Origin: Liolophura sinensis
Taxonomy: Eukaryota; Mollusca; Polyplacophora; Chitonida; Chitonidae
Direction of reading: 5' to 3'
Assembly: GCF_032854445.1 (NCBI RefSeq)
Contig: NC_088305.1
Span: 18,587,717-18,651,716, forward strand
Length of the DNA: 64,000 nt
The position numbers and the translations under genes were made by a program. Below, piece after piece: positions 53,930 to 64,000 of the stretch (position 1 is its first letter; every line of letters begins with the position of its first letter). Below the pieces are notes generated by a model. That model saw only the letters and a program-made list of their open reading frames with translations, was not told the DNA's origin and did no database searches.

Positions 53930-54153
53930 CGCACAAACCATTCGTCAGCTTATACAATAGCAGCAATTTGGTCATTGATTCTATACAAACATTTCGTGTT
54001 TGCTTGTTTCCATAGGATTTAACAATAGTAGAAACTCAAGTCATTTTCATATTTAACTGGAACGTTTTCCTGCTTTTCCGTTCTCAGACTAATAGAACGA
54101 CAGCGCAACACCATAATTATTCAATCATGAAATGGTGCCTTCCTTTTTATGCA

Positions 54154-54161
54154 TATAAAAG
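54154..54161 (+). promoter_or_regulatory. Candidate TATA box
   Basis: TATAAAAG followed by a CpG-containing stretch (GACGACGGAGCGACAGTACG) at the distance expected for a start site near 54184-54190. Supported only by motif and spacing. Confidence 0.3.
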
Positions 54162-54229
54162 ACGACGGAGCGACAGTACGACGTTGCGCTCTGTAGTTCT
54201 TTGTTCAGGTTGGCTTGCGGGAGAGAGCT

Positions 54230-54424
54230 ATGGGAGCAATGAGCTTCCATGCAAAACACTATCTGAAACTCATTATAAATAACTATTGTGAGAGAACGAA
54301 TGTCGACATGAAGGAGGACGTGTGTGCACGTACCCTGTGCGTATACATGCGTGTTCGAAGTGAAAAGGAACAAAGCGTACACTTACTTGTGCGCTCTTAT
54401 AGAAGGCAAATATTAACACATTGA
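54230..54424 (+). CDS. Hypothetical 64-residue ORF downstream of a TATA-like motif
   Basis: ATG at 54230 about 45 nt after the inferred start site, ending at TGA 54422-54424. Basic, Cys-containing, no signal peptide and no family recognised. The opposite strand is also open (54125-54382). It stops just before the 44-bp minisatellite. Could equally be chance. Confidence 0.15.
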   Translation: MGAMSFHAKHYLKLIINNYCERTNVDMKEDVCARTLCVYMRVRSEKEQSVHLLVRSYRRQILTH

Positions 54425-54534
54425 CGAGTTCTGAGTCATACATTTTAAATTATGTAAAACGTGAGTGTCAACTCAATAAAAAAAATATGCGACATCTAAT
54501 GACTATTTGCAAAGATGTTTACAGTTACATGCAG

Positions 54535-56058
54535 TTACATGCATATACCACTTCAGTTTTAAGACTGTGTTTACAGTTATACATGTATATACCACTTCAG
54601 TTTAAGAGTGTGTTTACAATTATATATGTATATATCACATCAGTTTTAAAACTGTGTTTACAGTTATACATGTATATACCACTTCAGTTTTAAGACTGTG
54701 TTTACAGTTACACATGTATATACCACTTCAGTTTTAAGACTGTGTTTACAGTTATACATGTATATACCACTTCAGTGTTAAGACTGTGTTTACAGTTATA
54801 CATGTATATACCACTTCAGTTTTAGGACTGTGTCTACAGTTATACATGTATATACCACTTCAGTTTTAAGACTGTGTTTACAGTTATACATGTATATACC
54901 ACTTCAGTTTAAGAGTGTGTTTACAGTTATATATGTATATATCACTTCAGTTTTAAGACTGTGTTTACAGTTATACATGTATATACCACTTCAGTGTTAA
55001 GAGTGTGTTTACAGTTATACATGTATATACCACTTCAGTTTTAAAATTGTGTCTACAGTTATTCATGTATATACCACTTCAGTTTTAAGGCTGTGTTTAC
55101 AGTTATGCATACATCTACCACTTCAGTGTTAAGACTGTGTTTACAGTTATACATGTATATACCACTTCAGTTTTAAGACTGTGTTTACAGTTATACATGT
55201 ATATATCACATCAGTTTTAAAACTGTGTTTACAGTTATACATGTATATACCACTTCAGTTTTAAGACTGTGTTTACAGTTATACATGTATATATCACATC
55301 AGTTTTAAAACTGTGTTTACAGTTATACATGTATATACCACTTCAGTTTAAGACTGTGTTTACAGTTATACCTGTATATATCACATCAGTTTTAAAACTG
55401 TGTTTACAGTTATACATGTATATACCACTTCAGTTTTAAGACTGTGTTTACAGTTATATATGTATATATCACTTCAGTTTTAAGACTGTGTTTACAGTTA
55501 TACATGCATATACCACTTCAGTGTTAAGACTGTGTTTACAGTTATACATGTATATACCACTTCAGTTTTAAGACTGTGTTTACAGTTGTACATGTATATA
55601 CCACTTCATTTTTAAAATGTCTACAGTTATACCTGTATATACCACATCAGTTTTAAAACTGTGTTTACAGTTATACATGTATATACCACTTCAGTTTAAG
55701 AGTGTGTTTACAGTTATACATGTATATATCACATCAGTTTTAAGACTGTGTCTACAGTTATACATGTATATACCACTTCAGTTTTAAGACTGTGTTTACA
55801 GTTATATATGTATATACCACTTCAGTTTTAAAACTGTGTCTACAGTTATACATGTATATACCACTTCAGTTTTAAGACTGTGTTTACAGTTGTACATGTA
55901 TATACCACTTCAGTTTTAAGACTGTGTCTACAGTTATACCTGTATATACCACTTCAGTTTTAAGACTGTGTCTACAGTTATACATGTATATACCACTTCA
56001 GTGTTAAGACTGTGTTTACAGTTATATATGTATATACCACTTCAGTTTAAGAGTGTGT
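54535..56058. repeat. 44-bp minisatellite, about 34 units (1.5 kb)
   Basis: ACAGTTATACATGTATATAC then CACTTCAGTTTTAAGACTGT then GTTT, 44 bp. Variants (CACATCAG, TTTAAGAGTG, CCTGTATA) recur at intervals, suggesting amplification of multi-unit blocks. Confidence 0.97.
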
Positions 56059-56159
56059 TGCATTTGCTTTTATTTTCAGTAACTATAAACCAGTGGCGTG
56101 TAATAAATAATTATTGAAATCACTTTTGTCTTTGTTTTACCTAACCCTGCCTGACCCAT

Positions 56160-56595
56160 CGTGCGAAGGGAAGTATAAACCCTGACTGAGAGAAGCTGAC
56201 TAGCCAAGCCAACTATCACCCTGTTGCCTCTGCTCGGGTTTTACTCTCTATTTTTATATTAAAAATGCAGTTCCTTACCTTAGGTTATGGTTTATAACAG
56301 TAAAGAATCTACTGTTTCATATCGTGTTATCCCACGTAGTATAATTGGTTCAATATACAAAGGCTACGGTATATATGGAGAGTAAAACCACGGTGTGATA
56401 GTTGGCAAATGGTCACACGTAACCGGTGAAACACGACCTCTTTGTCAGTTTTCCTCGCTTAGAGTTTTATTCCAACTGTTCATGTAAATGAATAGCAAAT
56501 TACACGATCCCTAGCAACATGACTTAAGCAGAATATGTAGTGATGTTAATCGCAGCATATCAGTTATCGCTGGTCTACAATTACGTAAAATACTC
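56160..56595. repeat. Inverted pair of R3 repeats
   Basis: Forward R3 3' half at 56160-56255 (CCCTGACTGAGAGAAGCTGAC ... GGGTTTTACTCTCTATTTTT) and reverse R3 at 56375-56595 (GGAGAGTAAAACCACGGTGT ... TTACGTAAAATACTCACATT), separated by about 120 bp. The arms could fold over roughly 95 bp. Confidence 0.75.
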
Positions 56596-56601
56596 ACATT
56601 T

Positions 56602-56682
56602 AATATTTATTTATTTCATTGGTGTTTTGCACCATTCTCAAGAATATTTCACTTATACGACGGCGGCCAGCATTATGGTGGG
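56602..56682 (-). mobile_element. S1 SINE tail fragment
   Basis: (TTTA)n, GGTGTTTTGCACCATTCTCA, ACGACGGCGGCCAGCATTAT, then homology stops at GGTGGGA. Confidence 0.85.
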
Positions 56683-57035
56683 AATATAATCACGACCAAC
56701 GGAATCTGCAGTCTGGCCAGAGATGTCAGAGTCATAAATCGAAACTTCAACGTCTTCCACTACGAGTCCAAATTGATACGGCAGTATATTTGCTTCGGTG
56801 TAGTTAAAATTCATCTCAAAAATCACATCGATTTTGATGCAGTAAATCTATTGCTTTATGGAGGAATTAAAGTCATTATATTAAAGTTACGTTTCTCAGG
56901 AAACATGCTGTATAGTTAGGCTATAATCTTTATAATTAGAGCCACTGTCTAAGTATGGGCACTTATCATTTACGCTTTAAGAGAGTATTTATTTAGCTGT
57001 AGCTTTACATCTTGATAGTGTATATTTTTTTTTGG
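56683..57035. other. No gene recognised
   Basis: Short unique sequence between two SINEs. Confidence 0.5.
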
Positions 57036-57256
57036 CTGACCCAGTGCCTCTCACCAACTTGGTCGCTGTGAGTTCAAGTCCAGCTCATGCTGGCTTCTTC
57101 TCAGGCCATACGTGGGAAGGTCTGTCAGCAACCTGCGATGTTTGTAGGTTTCCCTCGGGTTCTGCCCGGTTTTCTCCCACAATAATGCTGGCCGCCGTCG
57201 TATAAGTGAAATATTCTTGAGTTCGGCGAAAAACACCAATCAAATAAATAAATATA
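57036..57256 (+). mobile_element. S1 SINE, 5'-truncated by ~45 bp
   Basis: Starts at GCTGACCCAGTGCCTCTCAC, keeps the B-box GAGTTCAAGTCC, the full body and tail, and ends in (AAATA)n. Confidence 0.9.
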
Positions 57257-59681
57257 TGTTGTTGGTGCTATTGCGTTCACAGCATTTTGCCTGAGAAAAC
57301 AAAAACCCTGCTATATTGTTGTACTTTTAAACTACCCTGCATATGTAACAACGCAGTCAGCTGGCAATTTACATTCGGAAAAGAGATGTTTATCTGCAAA
57401 CGAGTAAACTCTTCAATCAAATCATTATTTTATTTTTTTTTTTGGCAATATGAGGTCATCGTTGCTTTGGCCCCTGACTAAAGTCCACGTAACTGGGTAT
57501 AACAACAATGCGTTGTGAGGCTTCTATGTGACACGTAAATGCTCCCTGAATGGAAATGTTGATATCACCACACTATTATAACCCGTAATTATCCATTATC
57601 ATGGATGGTTATCTAATAATGCTATAGTTCTATACTGTTTTAAACATGAATGTAGCAGTGCTGCTAGTCAGTAGTTTGGCAGATGTCGTTGGCTTACCGC
57701 GGTTAGTACGGTTTCTCCACTCATCAAATTGGGACAAGCGTAAACTAAGCGACAAATTCTTAAGCTTGGCCTTAAGCAATAATTTTAAAAATACGTAAGT
57801 GTAACAGCGCTAACGTTTTGAAGAATTTGAAGTTTAGAATCTGATAACACTAAATAAACATTTAGAACACCTTTATAAACAATAGAAAAAACAAAGTTTT
57901 TACACAAAACAGAGTGTTCATTTATACATGCAATTCACCATTCTATATACCCGGCTATCGACAAGGGAGTTTCGAGTTAGAACTCTTCTGTTAGCAATGG
58001 TAAAAAGGCTCTGTGGCACATGACCTGTTGGAGATGTTAGGCAACTATTTTTTTAACATTTATACTAATATAGGCGTCGGAAAAAGCTTGAAAGAAAAGA
58101 ATACTTTTATACAGCCTATACTTCAAATGAAAAAGCTATATACAAATTGTGTGGAATTCTATATTTCTTTTTTTTAATTTTTTTAAGGTTCCGTTAGAAA
58201 GAAAAATGGTTTGAAACATCGTCATTTTCATTGCAATGTCACTGTGCTTAAGGTTTTGGCCCTACCATGTGATTAACGGGCATTTCCAGTCTCAGCTATA
58301 AATTTGTACCTCTGTGAAAGCCAAATGTTAAAAAAGGATTTTGTGATATACTGGAGGGTCACATCATGCGTGATTGTAGGCTGCCAAAATGTTCCTGTAA
58401 TGCCATGCCCCGAAGAGCTATCGGGCAAATATAAGCACGATGATGTATGTAATCTGTTAATATGGCAGCCTAAAGAGGACCCCTACATGTCCAACTATTA
58501 AATACTCAAATAATACTCACTGCTAGCAGAAAAGATATTTTATTTAACCTTAAGTTTAGTTCAGTCATTTAAGGTATAGCTTGTAAAACGTGCTATTTTT
58601 TTAATCAAATATCTCTAAGCATACTTTAAAGAAGCGTTTAAGTAAGAACAATGACCTGCCCAAATTTAAACATGATTTGATTTGACTTGATTTACATTCC
58701 TATCCGAATTCACATTATGCCCTGAAAGGCATAACTGAGTCCAGATAGAATAAGTTTGAAATCAAAGTCAAAAGTCGGCTTAAGAAAACTGACTAGAATA
58801 AAATCGAAACTCTTCAGAAAATTAAAACGGATTCTGGTTCATTCTGAAATGCAACAACATTCCGGTTTGTACAAAATATAATACACAAAGGATGCATGTT
58901 TATGACTGAAACCATCATTGGTTCACTGCAAACACTGCCATTTGCTCCTCCCATGAAACTGACCACCCAGAATTGGTTGGGCTGGTTGTTCAAGCAATGT
59001 AACCGTAAAGTGATCCTGAAGAAAGGAAGTGGTGAAGGGGTGTTCTTTGCGCTGCCGGATGGCGTGAGTAAACGGTGGTTTATGCGTTGGAAAGTATGGA
59101 CTAAATTATAAAACTCGGCAGTGAGTTTCAAAGAAAGAAGCAAAACATATGTATATTTATGTTCTTTCAACATTAATGGAAAATGTTAACTACGCCTACT
59201 TACTCATCCGTCAAAATCATGTATAGTTTTAGTGGTTCTGGGCAAGTAACTCTGTTATTAAATGTATATTTACTCAGTTTATTTTGTTTTATATATTTAT
59301 TGCTGATGTTTCCCCTGTGGTTGTTCATTCGTGCGACACGAATACCTACGATGTGGGTGGATAAGTGATCTAAAGACGGTTTTTCGAAGGAGAAAGCAGT
59401 CTGGTAGGAAAGATTTGCGAGAGTAAAATGTTAAATTTCTTGTACTCTGACCACGTGATTGTCAAGATGAATGGTGTAAAAGTGAATTTACCTTTGGTGT
59501 ATGGATTTATATAAATCTAACATCTTCTTGGCTGAGATCTTTGAAGACGTGTAAGGTAAGAATATCTTTATGTTTACTTTGTCCGGAAACCAGCCACAGA
59601 CATTTTACTTGTATAAGCTTCAATGTAGTGCCTTTTCGGAAATCACTTACCAGTCTCATGCATCTGCGTATAGCACTTCCC
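57257..59681. other. No confident gene; one exon-like frame at 58896-59063
   Basis: 58896-59063 (+) opens 56 codons ending at a GGC|GTGAGT donor, phase 0, with a peptide rich in Trp, Lys and Gly (NWLGWLFKQCNRKVILKKGS). No family, partner exon or promoter was found and the - strand is open too (58814-59173). Remaining sequence is AT-rich. Confidence 0.25.
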
Positions 59682-59818
59682 TGCCAGCAACCTGCGGACG
59701 TTCGTAGGTTTACCCCGTATTCTGTCCGGTTTCCTCCCACTACAATGCTGGCCGCCGTCGTAAAGTGAAAAGTTCTTGAGTACGGCGTAAAACACCAATG
59801 AAATAAATAAATAAATAT
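59682..59818 (+). mobile_element. S1 SINE, 5'-truncated
   Basis: GCCAGCAACCTGCGGACG, TGTCCGGTTTCCTCCCACTA, GAGTACGGCGTAAAACACCA and (AAATA)n. Confidence 0.88.
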
Positions 59819-60132
59819 ACAAAGGAGATATTTTCGTATTTCTTTCCACCCCACCCAATGCCTAACGTAAAGAAAACGTTAAAAGCAAAATACACACATT
59901 TAATCCAAGTATAAAAGCTTGCATATGCAAGTCTGAGGCTTGTTTAGAGTTTGCAGCCGATAGTCTTATACTGAACTCTTCTCTTAGCTTCACAGCAGAT
60001 GGCCTGTAAGATTCTGGTTGGAACTAATATAACAGAGAAATTGGCAATAATACGAAATCACGTTATTTCGCGGCCTCGGCGAGACAATTCGTGAACACGA
60101 TAATACATCGCATGGCGCCTGAAAGGGAAAGA

Positions 60133-60404
60133 TTTTTTTTTTTTTTTTTTTTTGATTGGTGTTTTACGCCGTACTCAAGAATATTTCACTTATACGACGG
60201 CGGCCAGCATTATGGTGGGCGGAAACCGGGCAGAGCCCGGGGGAAACCCACGACCATCCGCAGGTTGCTGACAGACCTTCCCACATACGGCCGGAGAGGA
60301 AGCCAGCCTGAGCTGGACTTGAACTCACAGCGACCGCATTGGTGAGAGACTCCTGGGTCATTACGCTGCGCTAGCGCGCTAACCAACTGAGCCACGGAGG
60401 CCCC
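60133..60404 (-). mobile_element. S1 SINE, full length with 12-bp target-site duplication
   Basis: Poly-T (reversed poly-A), GATTGGTGTTTTACGCCGTA through to AACCAACTGAGCCACGGAGG CCCC. Flanked by GAAAGGGAAAGA on both sides (60121-60132 and 60405-60416), a perfect 12-bp duplication. It carries intact A-box and B-box (reverse CCAACTGAGCCAC and GGACTTGAACTC), so it could be transcribed by RNA polymerase III. Confidence 0.95.
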
Positions 60405-60975
60405 GAAAGGGAAAGAAGCCGAGAACTCGATCAAGTTATTGACCTGTTTTTGTTCTTCATGAGACATACTGGCAAGATCTCTTCTGGCTAAAACAACATT
60501 ACATTACAAAGTTATGTGGCGATAATAACTTTTGGTCCGTTACCACTGGTGAGTAGATTCTACGTGCGAGTTTTTTAATTCTACGAAGGAGGCCTCCGTT
60601 CCAAAATGGTAACGATTTAGCGATACGTTCTCGATTAGCCCCACGAAATTTCGCCTGTAACTCATTTTTTTTTTCAAAAAACTATGATGCATATGATAAA
60701 ACTATGATTCACTATTGATGCATGGGTTAGACAGAAAAGTGGATATCAAGTCATCTTTAGCTGGCTATTCTGACATAATTATGTAACAGTTTACTATGTC
60801 AGAACAGCCCGCTAGAAATAGCCCCACGGTAATTCGCACCATAGTCATCTTGTATCATATATATTATGAGTAAAAACCTGATTTTAACACAAATAATTTA
60901 CTAAATTAGAAATACCTTTAGGATCAGCCAGAAGATTGTATAAATGATATAAATGTCAGTTCTCGTTTATGAAAG
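60405..60975. other. No gene recognised
   Basis: Short unique AT-rich sequence after the SINE. Confidence 0.5.
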
Positions 60976-61142
60976 CATTGTGTTATTGAGTGAGTGAGTG
61001 AGTGCTTGGGGTTTAACGCCATACCATTGTGTTATTGAGTGAGTAAGTGGGTGAGTGCTTGGGGTTTAACGTCGTACCATTGTGTTATTGAGTGAGTAAG
61101 TGGGTGAGTGCTTGGGGTTTAACGTCGTACCATTGTGTTATT
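60976..61142. repeat. Tandem array built from the S2 SINE 3' end
   Basis: CATTGTGTTATTGAGTGAGT and GTGCTTGGGGTTTAACGTCG repeat three times at 49-53 bp spacing (60976, 61025, 61078). The second half is the extreme S2 tail, reversed. Confidence 0.88.
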
Positions 61143-61857
61143 CAGACAAATAGTTAGTTTCATACAGATAGTGTGGGGTGGGATATCCTGAATTGTCAGC
61201 GCGAGAGAAGTAATATTCCACACTCCAAATGACCCTGTCACTAGCAGCATGGTCCACAAAGCTCATCTTAGAATCCAAACACTTAGATACATTTTATTCC
61301 ATTAAGAAAATATAAAAAAAAATAATGACCTATTCCACACTTTGATATAGTTTTCAGCAATGTGCTTCGATTTTGACGAGTTATTAACACACTATAATTA
61401 CCGTTAGTCTTAAACTGCATGGCGTCCATATAGACAGAGACTGGCATATGCAGACGGCTTTTGTAGGTTTTTACAGGCCTCTGCAAAGCCTCTTGTTTTC
61501 ACTTGTTTAGGACACGTTCATTCTTGAGGCACATCACGTTGGCGTCGTAAAGTTACGCTGTTGGCTTTTCTTGGCCAGACAAGCCATGCGATCAAGAAAT
61601 TTTCCCTTGCAGTGTATGATTTCGCGGGATAATATTTGAAAAGCAGATCAACGCGAGGCGTGGCGTGGCGTGGTATGTCAGGGAGATTTTCGGGTAAAAC
61701 GATGCTTCGGGTAAGGAATTTATAGATTCGTTAGCTTTCACTTTTGGTTGGATCTTCGTGAAAATATGAGATCGACGACGCTCGTGGTGCCGTTTCAGCA
61801 GTCTAGCATTCTTTAAAGTTCACTTGTCTTCTACGCATGTGGTTCTTATATCTCTGC
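61143..61857. other. No gene recognised
   Basis: Short ORFs only. A GGCGTG duplication at about 61655-61670. Confidence 0.5.
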
Positions 61858-61982
61858 ACGATATACAGGAACGTTTGTCAGTAACTTGTCATAGGTTGGT
61901 GGTTTAGCCCTTCCATAAAAATGACGGCTATCGTAAATGAAAACTCCTTAAGCATGGTGTTAAACACTAATATTATAAATAC
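61858..61982 (+). mobile_element. S1 SINE, degenerate
   Basis: GGAACGTTTGTCAGTAACTTG, then CCATAAAAATGACGGCTATCG, then TAAATGAAAACTCCTTAAGC keep S1 order with many changes. Confidence 0.6.
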
Positions 61983-62299
61983 AAATTTCGTGGGACAGTT
62001 CCGTTTAAATGTATCATGTCAGTACAAGGAGAAAGTCTTTCTTCCTTGCTTTTTGAATCCATTTTATAGATTTATACATTTATGTGTGTATGGAAAAACC
62101 AGTTCGGTAAGCCGCACGAAATAAGTTGCCCACTGAGTTAATATGTTTAGCTTGTTTCAGATATACGCCTCATGGTAGTTCGTGCTGTAATATATTATAC
62201 CGACCTTCTAATGAGCAACATATCAAAATATCAAATCCATACATTGTGTTTTAGTTGGTTTCATATTGATTTAAAACTTTTACTCTTGGCTTTCGTTTA
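61983..62299. other. No gene recognised
   Basis: AT-rich spacer between two SINE fragments. Confidence 0.5.
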
Positions 62300-62424
62300 A
62301 GTCCTAATGCGTTTCCCTCGATTTTGCCGGCTTTCCTACCACACCATAATGTTGACGGCCGTCGTATAAGTGAAGTATTCTTGGGTACGGTGTAAAACTC
62401 CGATGAAATAAATAAATAAATAAA
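62300..62424 (+). mobile_element. S1 SINE, 5'-truncated
   Basis: CCACACCATAATGTTGACGG, CGTATAAGTGAAGTATTCTT, GGTGTAAAACTCCGATGAAA and (TAAA)n. Confidence 0.88.
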
Positions 62425-62773
62425 AGTATTTTCCAAACTTTGGTGTATTTTGAATACATTTGAATAGTTCTCTGGTGCGTTACAAATGAGAAGATATTAA
62501 TCAAATCTCCCAAAGTCCAAACAGAAATGACAGCAAGTAGCGAATTCCTTCTGGACGAATGGAGAGCGGCTGTTTTTAATGTGGATTATAGGCAATACCC
62601 AATGCTGGCCATTTAATTGCCATTGGCAGCAGTGGTCACTAGGTACTGGAATCCGTTATAAATGTGTGCTGTTTATAGGTGTACCTAGTAACCACACATG
62701 GTTTATGTAAACCGGTGTTAAACCCTCAACACAATAGATGGATAAATAAACACACCATGTACTGTAATTAAAT

Positions 62774-62777
<4 letters not shown>
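62425..62777. other. No gene recognised
   Basis: Unique AT-rich sequence. Confidence 0.5.

Positions 62778-62838
<61 letters not shown>
62778..62838. repeat. (TA)n microsatellite, about 30 units
   Basis: Uninterrupted TA run of about 61 bp, a likely cruciform or unstable site. Confidence 0.97.
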
Positions 62839-62841
<3 letters not shown>

Positions 62842-63759
62842 TTCACACGAAGATACCCGGCAACAATATATACATGTGTGTTCAGTTATAGCACACATTA
62901 TAAGAATCCAATTTTTGTCCTAAGACATCGAACAGTTTTTCTCTTAAGCTTATTTTTGTAGTTATGATCCGTTCTATAATAGATTAACAGTTTACAGTAG
63001 TCATTGTCTGCATTTCAGTCTCTTTGTCATACACGTATCCCTAGTTGCTGTGGTGGCGTTCTGATTTTACTCTCTCATTTCACCACGTTTTCGAAAACTT
63101 TCTTTTCCAGTGACTACCATACAATAATGAAGTGATGTTAAATAGTGTAAAAGAAATGCAGGTGTCGTGCTCGTGGAAATAAGTATGTCTTATAGTGATG
63201 TTTTGCCTTGGTGTATTCTCTAAACATACCGCCATAGGAATTTTCATGTTCTAAGATTATTTTAGTATAAATTTTAACACTGCGTGGAGTTACGTGTACA
63301 TTCAGCCAGGAAGGCCCAGTATATGTACTGAGGACTTGCCCTCTAGTTGTCTTGGGACTGGGTAACCTTTTGCTTGCTTTATTTTTGTTATTTTGTTTTG
63401 TTTTGTTTTTTTTGTTTTTGTTTTTTTTTTGGTGAGGGGGGGGGGGGGTGCATGTAATCCTGCACACACTGATCAGGGTGTGAATTAGAGAGAGGAGTTG
63501 CCAGACTTTCCCGCTCCCCTCGCGGCAACACAGGGGACTAATGTGTCCTAATTGTTTTATACGTCCTTTTTGTTGCAAACGTCCTAATTGTTGCACATGT
63601 CACACCCGACATGCGGATTTCGTTTAACAGGCTGGTGTTGACATGACCTGGAGGCTAGAAAGTCTATCATTATTATGACACGTATGCGCGTGGTTGCTCC
63701 AATTCTGTATTTTGTTTTTCCTGTTCTCTCTTCAGTGTGCCAGAGGGCCTGCACGCAGT
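62839..63759. other. Upstream region of transporter copy 4
   Basis: Contains a T/TTTTG-rich then G-rich low-complexity run at 63385-63450. A weak R3-like ending (CTGATTTTACTCTCTC) occurs near 63060. No promoter motif is secure. Confidence 0.4.
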
Positions 63760-63895
63760 ATGTCGCAGGGATCGCTTGTGAAATGGACGGGCTTGGTGGC
63801 CAGCGTTCTATGCACAATGTACAGTGGAATATTCCTGGCTTTTAACGTGTATGCCGTTCAGATGAAGGCGAAGCTGAACCTTAGCCAGACACAAG
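63760..63895 (+). CDS. MFS transporter array copy 4, exon 1 (gene continues beyond the window)
   Basis: 136-nt first exon, starting ATG at 63760 and ending before GTGAGT at 63896, phase 1 as in the other copies. It encodes a 45-residue N terminus with the conserved WTGLVAS...GIFLAFNVYAVQMKAKL first helix. The first eight residues (MSQGSLVK) differ from the MWHGKVLR of copies 2 and 3, so this is the most diverged member seen. A pyrimidine-rich tract and TTCAG at 63731-63735 could be an acceptor for an upstream untranslated exon, or simply promoter-proximal sequence. Exons 2 and 3 should lie to the right, outside the window. Confidence 0.75.
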
Positions 63896-64000
63896 GTGAG
63901 TTTTTAGAGAGAAGGAATTTAAAATGAGAAATTCATGGTATACCTCATTTTATTAAGGTGGTAAGCCAACGGACGTATGGCACAAGTATGGTGGTCTTTA

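Noticed and set aside
58304-58501. 65-codon + strand frame
   Set aside because: No motif, no splice context and no repeat or homologue in the window.

Overview
The window looks like nuclear DNA of a marine mollusc. Genes are split by GT-AG introns, the background is AT-rich, coding density is very low, and there are dozens of tRNA-derived SINE copies whose 3' module (positions such as 5521-5570 and 57185-57240) I associate with bivalve and gastropod genomes. There are no bacterial-style operons, and no rRNA or intact tRNA genes were seen. The species cannot be named from this sequence.

Genes. The only genes I recognise form a head-to-tail array on the + strand. It contains four copies of a three-exon gene for a 12-helix major facilitator superfamily (MFS) transporter, closest in layout to the nodulin-like / NFD4-type group. 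Copy 1 (23677-27442) is a pseudogene with a stop codon, a lost splice acceptor, a frameshift and a missing 3' end. Copy 2 (31836-35701, 439 aa) and copy 3 (38655-44287, 459 aa) are open throughout once spliced. Copy 4 enters with its first exon at 63760-63895 and continues beyond the window. All copies share exon lengths (136 and 207 nt) and phase-1 introns with the same split codons, so they arose by tandem duplication. Exon 3 of copy 1 is a mosaic: its first 100 bp match copy 3 and the rest matches copy 2, which points to gene conversion or unequal exchange within the array.

Layout. 1-23.6 kb holds no confident gene. It has a 420-bp direct duplication, an inverted-repeat element, SINEs and five different minisatellites (53, 51, 45, 59 and 39 bp periods). 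23.7-44.3 kb is the transporter array, with introns filled by SINEs, a dispersed repeat called R3 here, satellites and a solo-LTR-like insertion. 44.3-63.7 kb is another gene-poor stretch with a second LTR copy, a 71-bp array, a 1.5-kb array of 44-bp units, a palindromic MITE and several SINEs, including a near-pristine copy with a 12-bp target-site duplication. The next transporter copy starts at the right edge.

Mobile and repeated DNA. Family names used here are local labels. S1 is a tRNA-SINE ending in (AAATA)n or poly-A. S2 has two bodies (S2-alpha and S2-beta) whose 3' tail resembles that of S1. R3 is a ~275-bp dispersed repeat. M1 and M2 are TIR or foldback elements present in two copies each. 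No reverse transcriptase or transposase gene was seen, so all of these would depend on enzymes encoded elsewhere.
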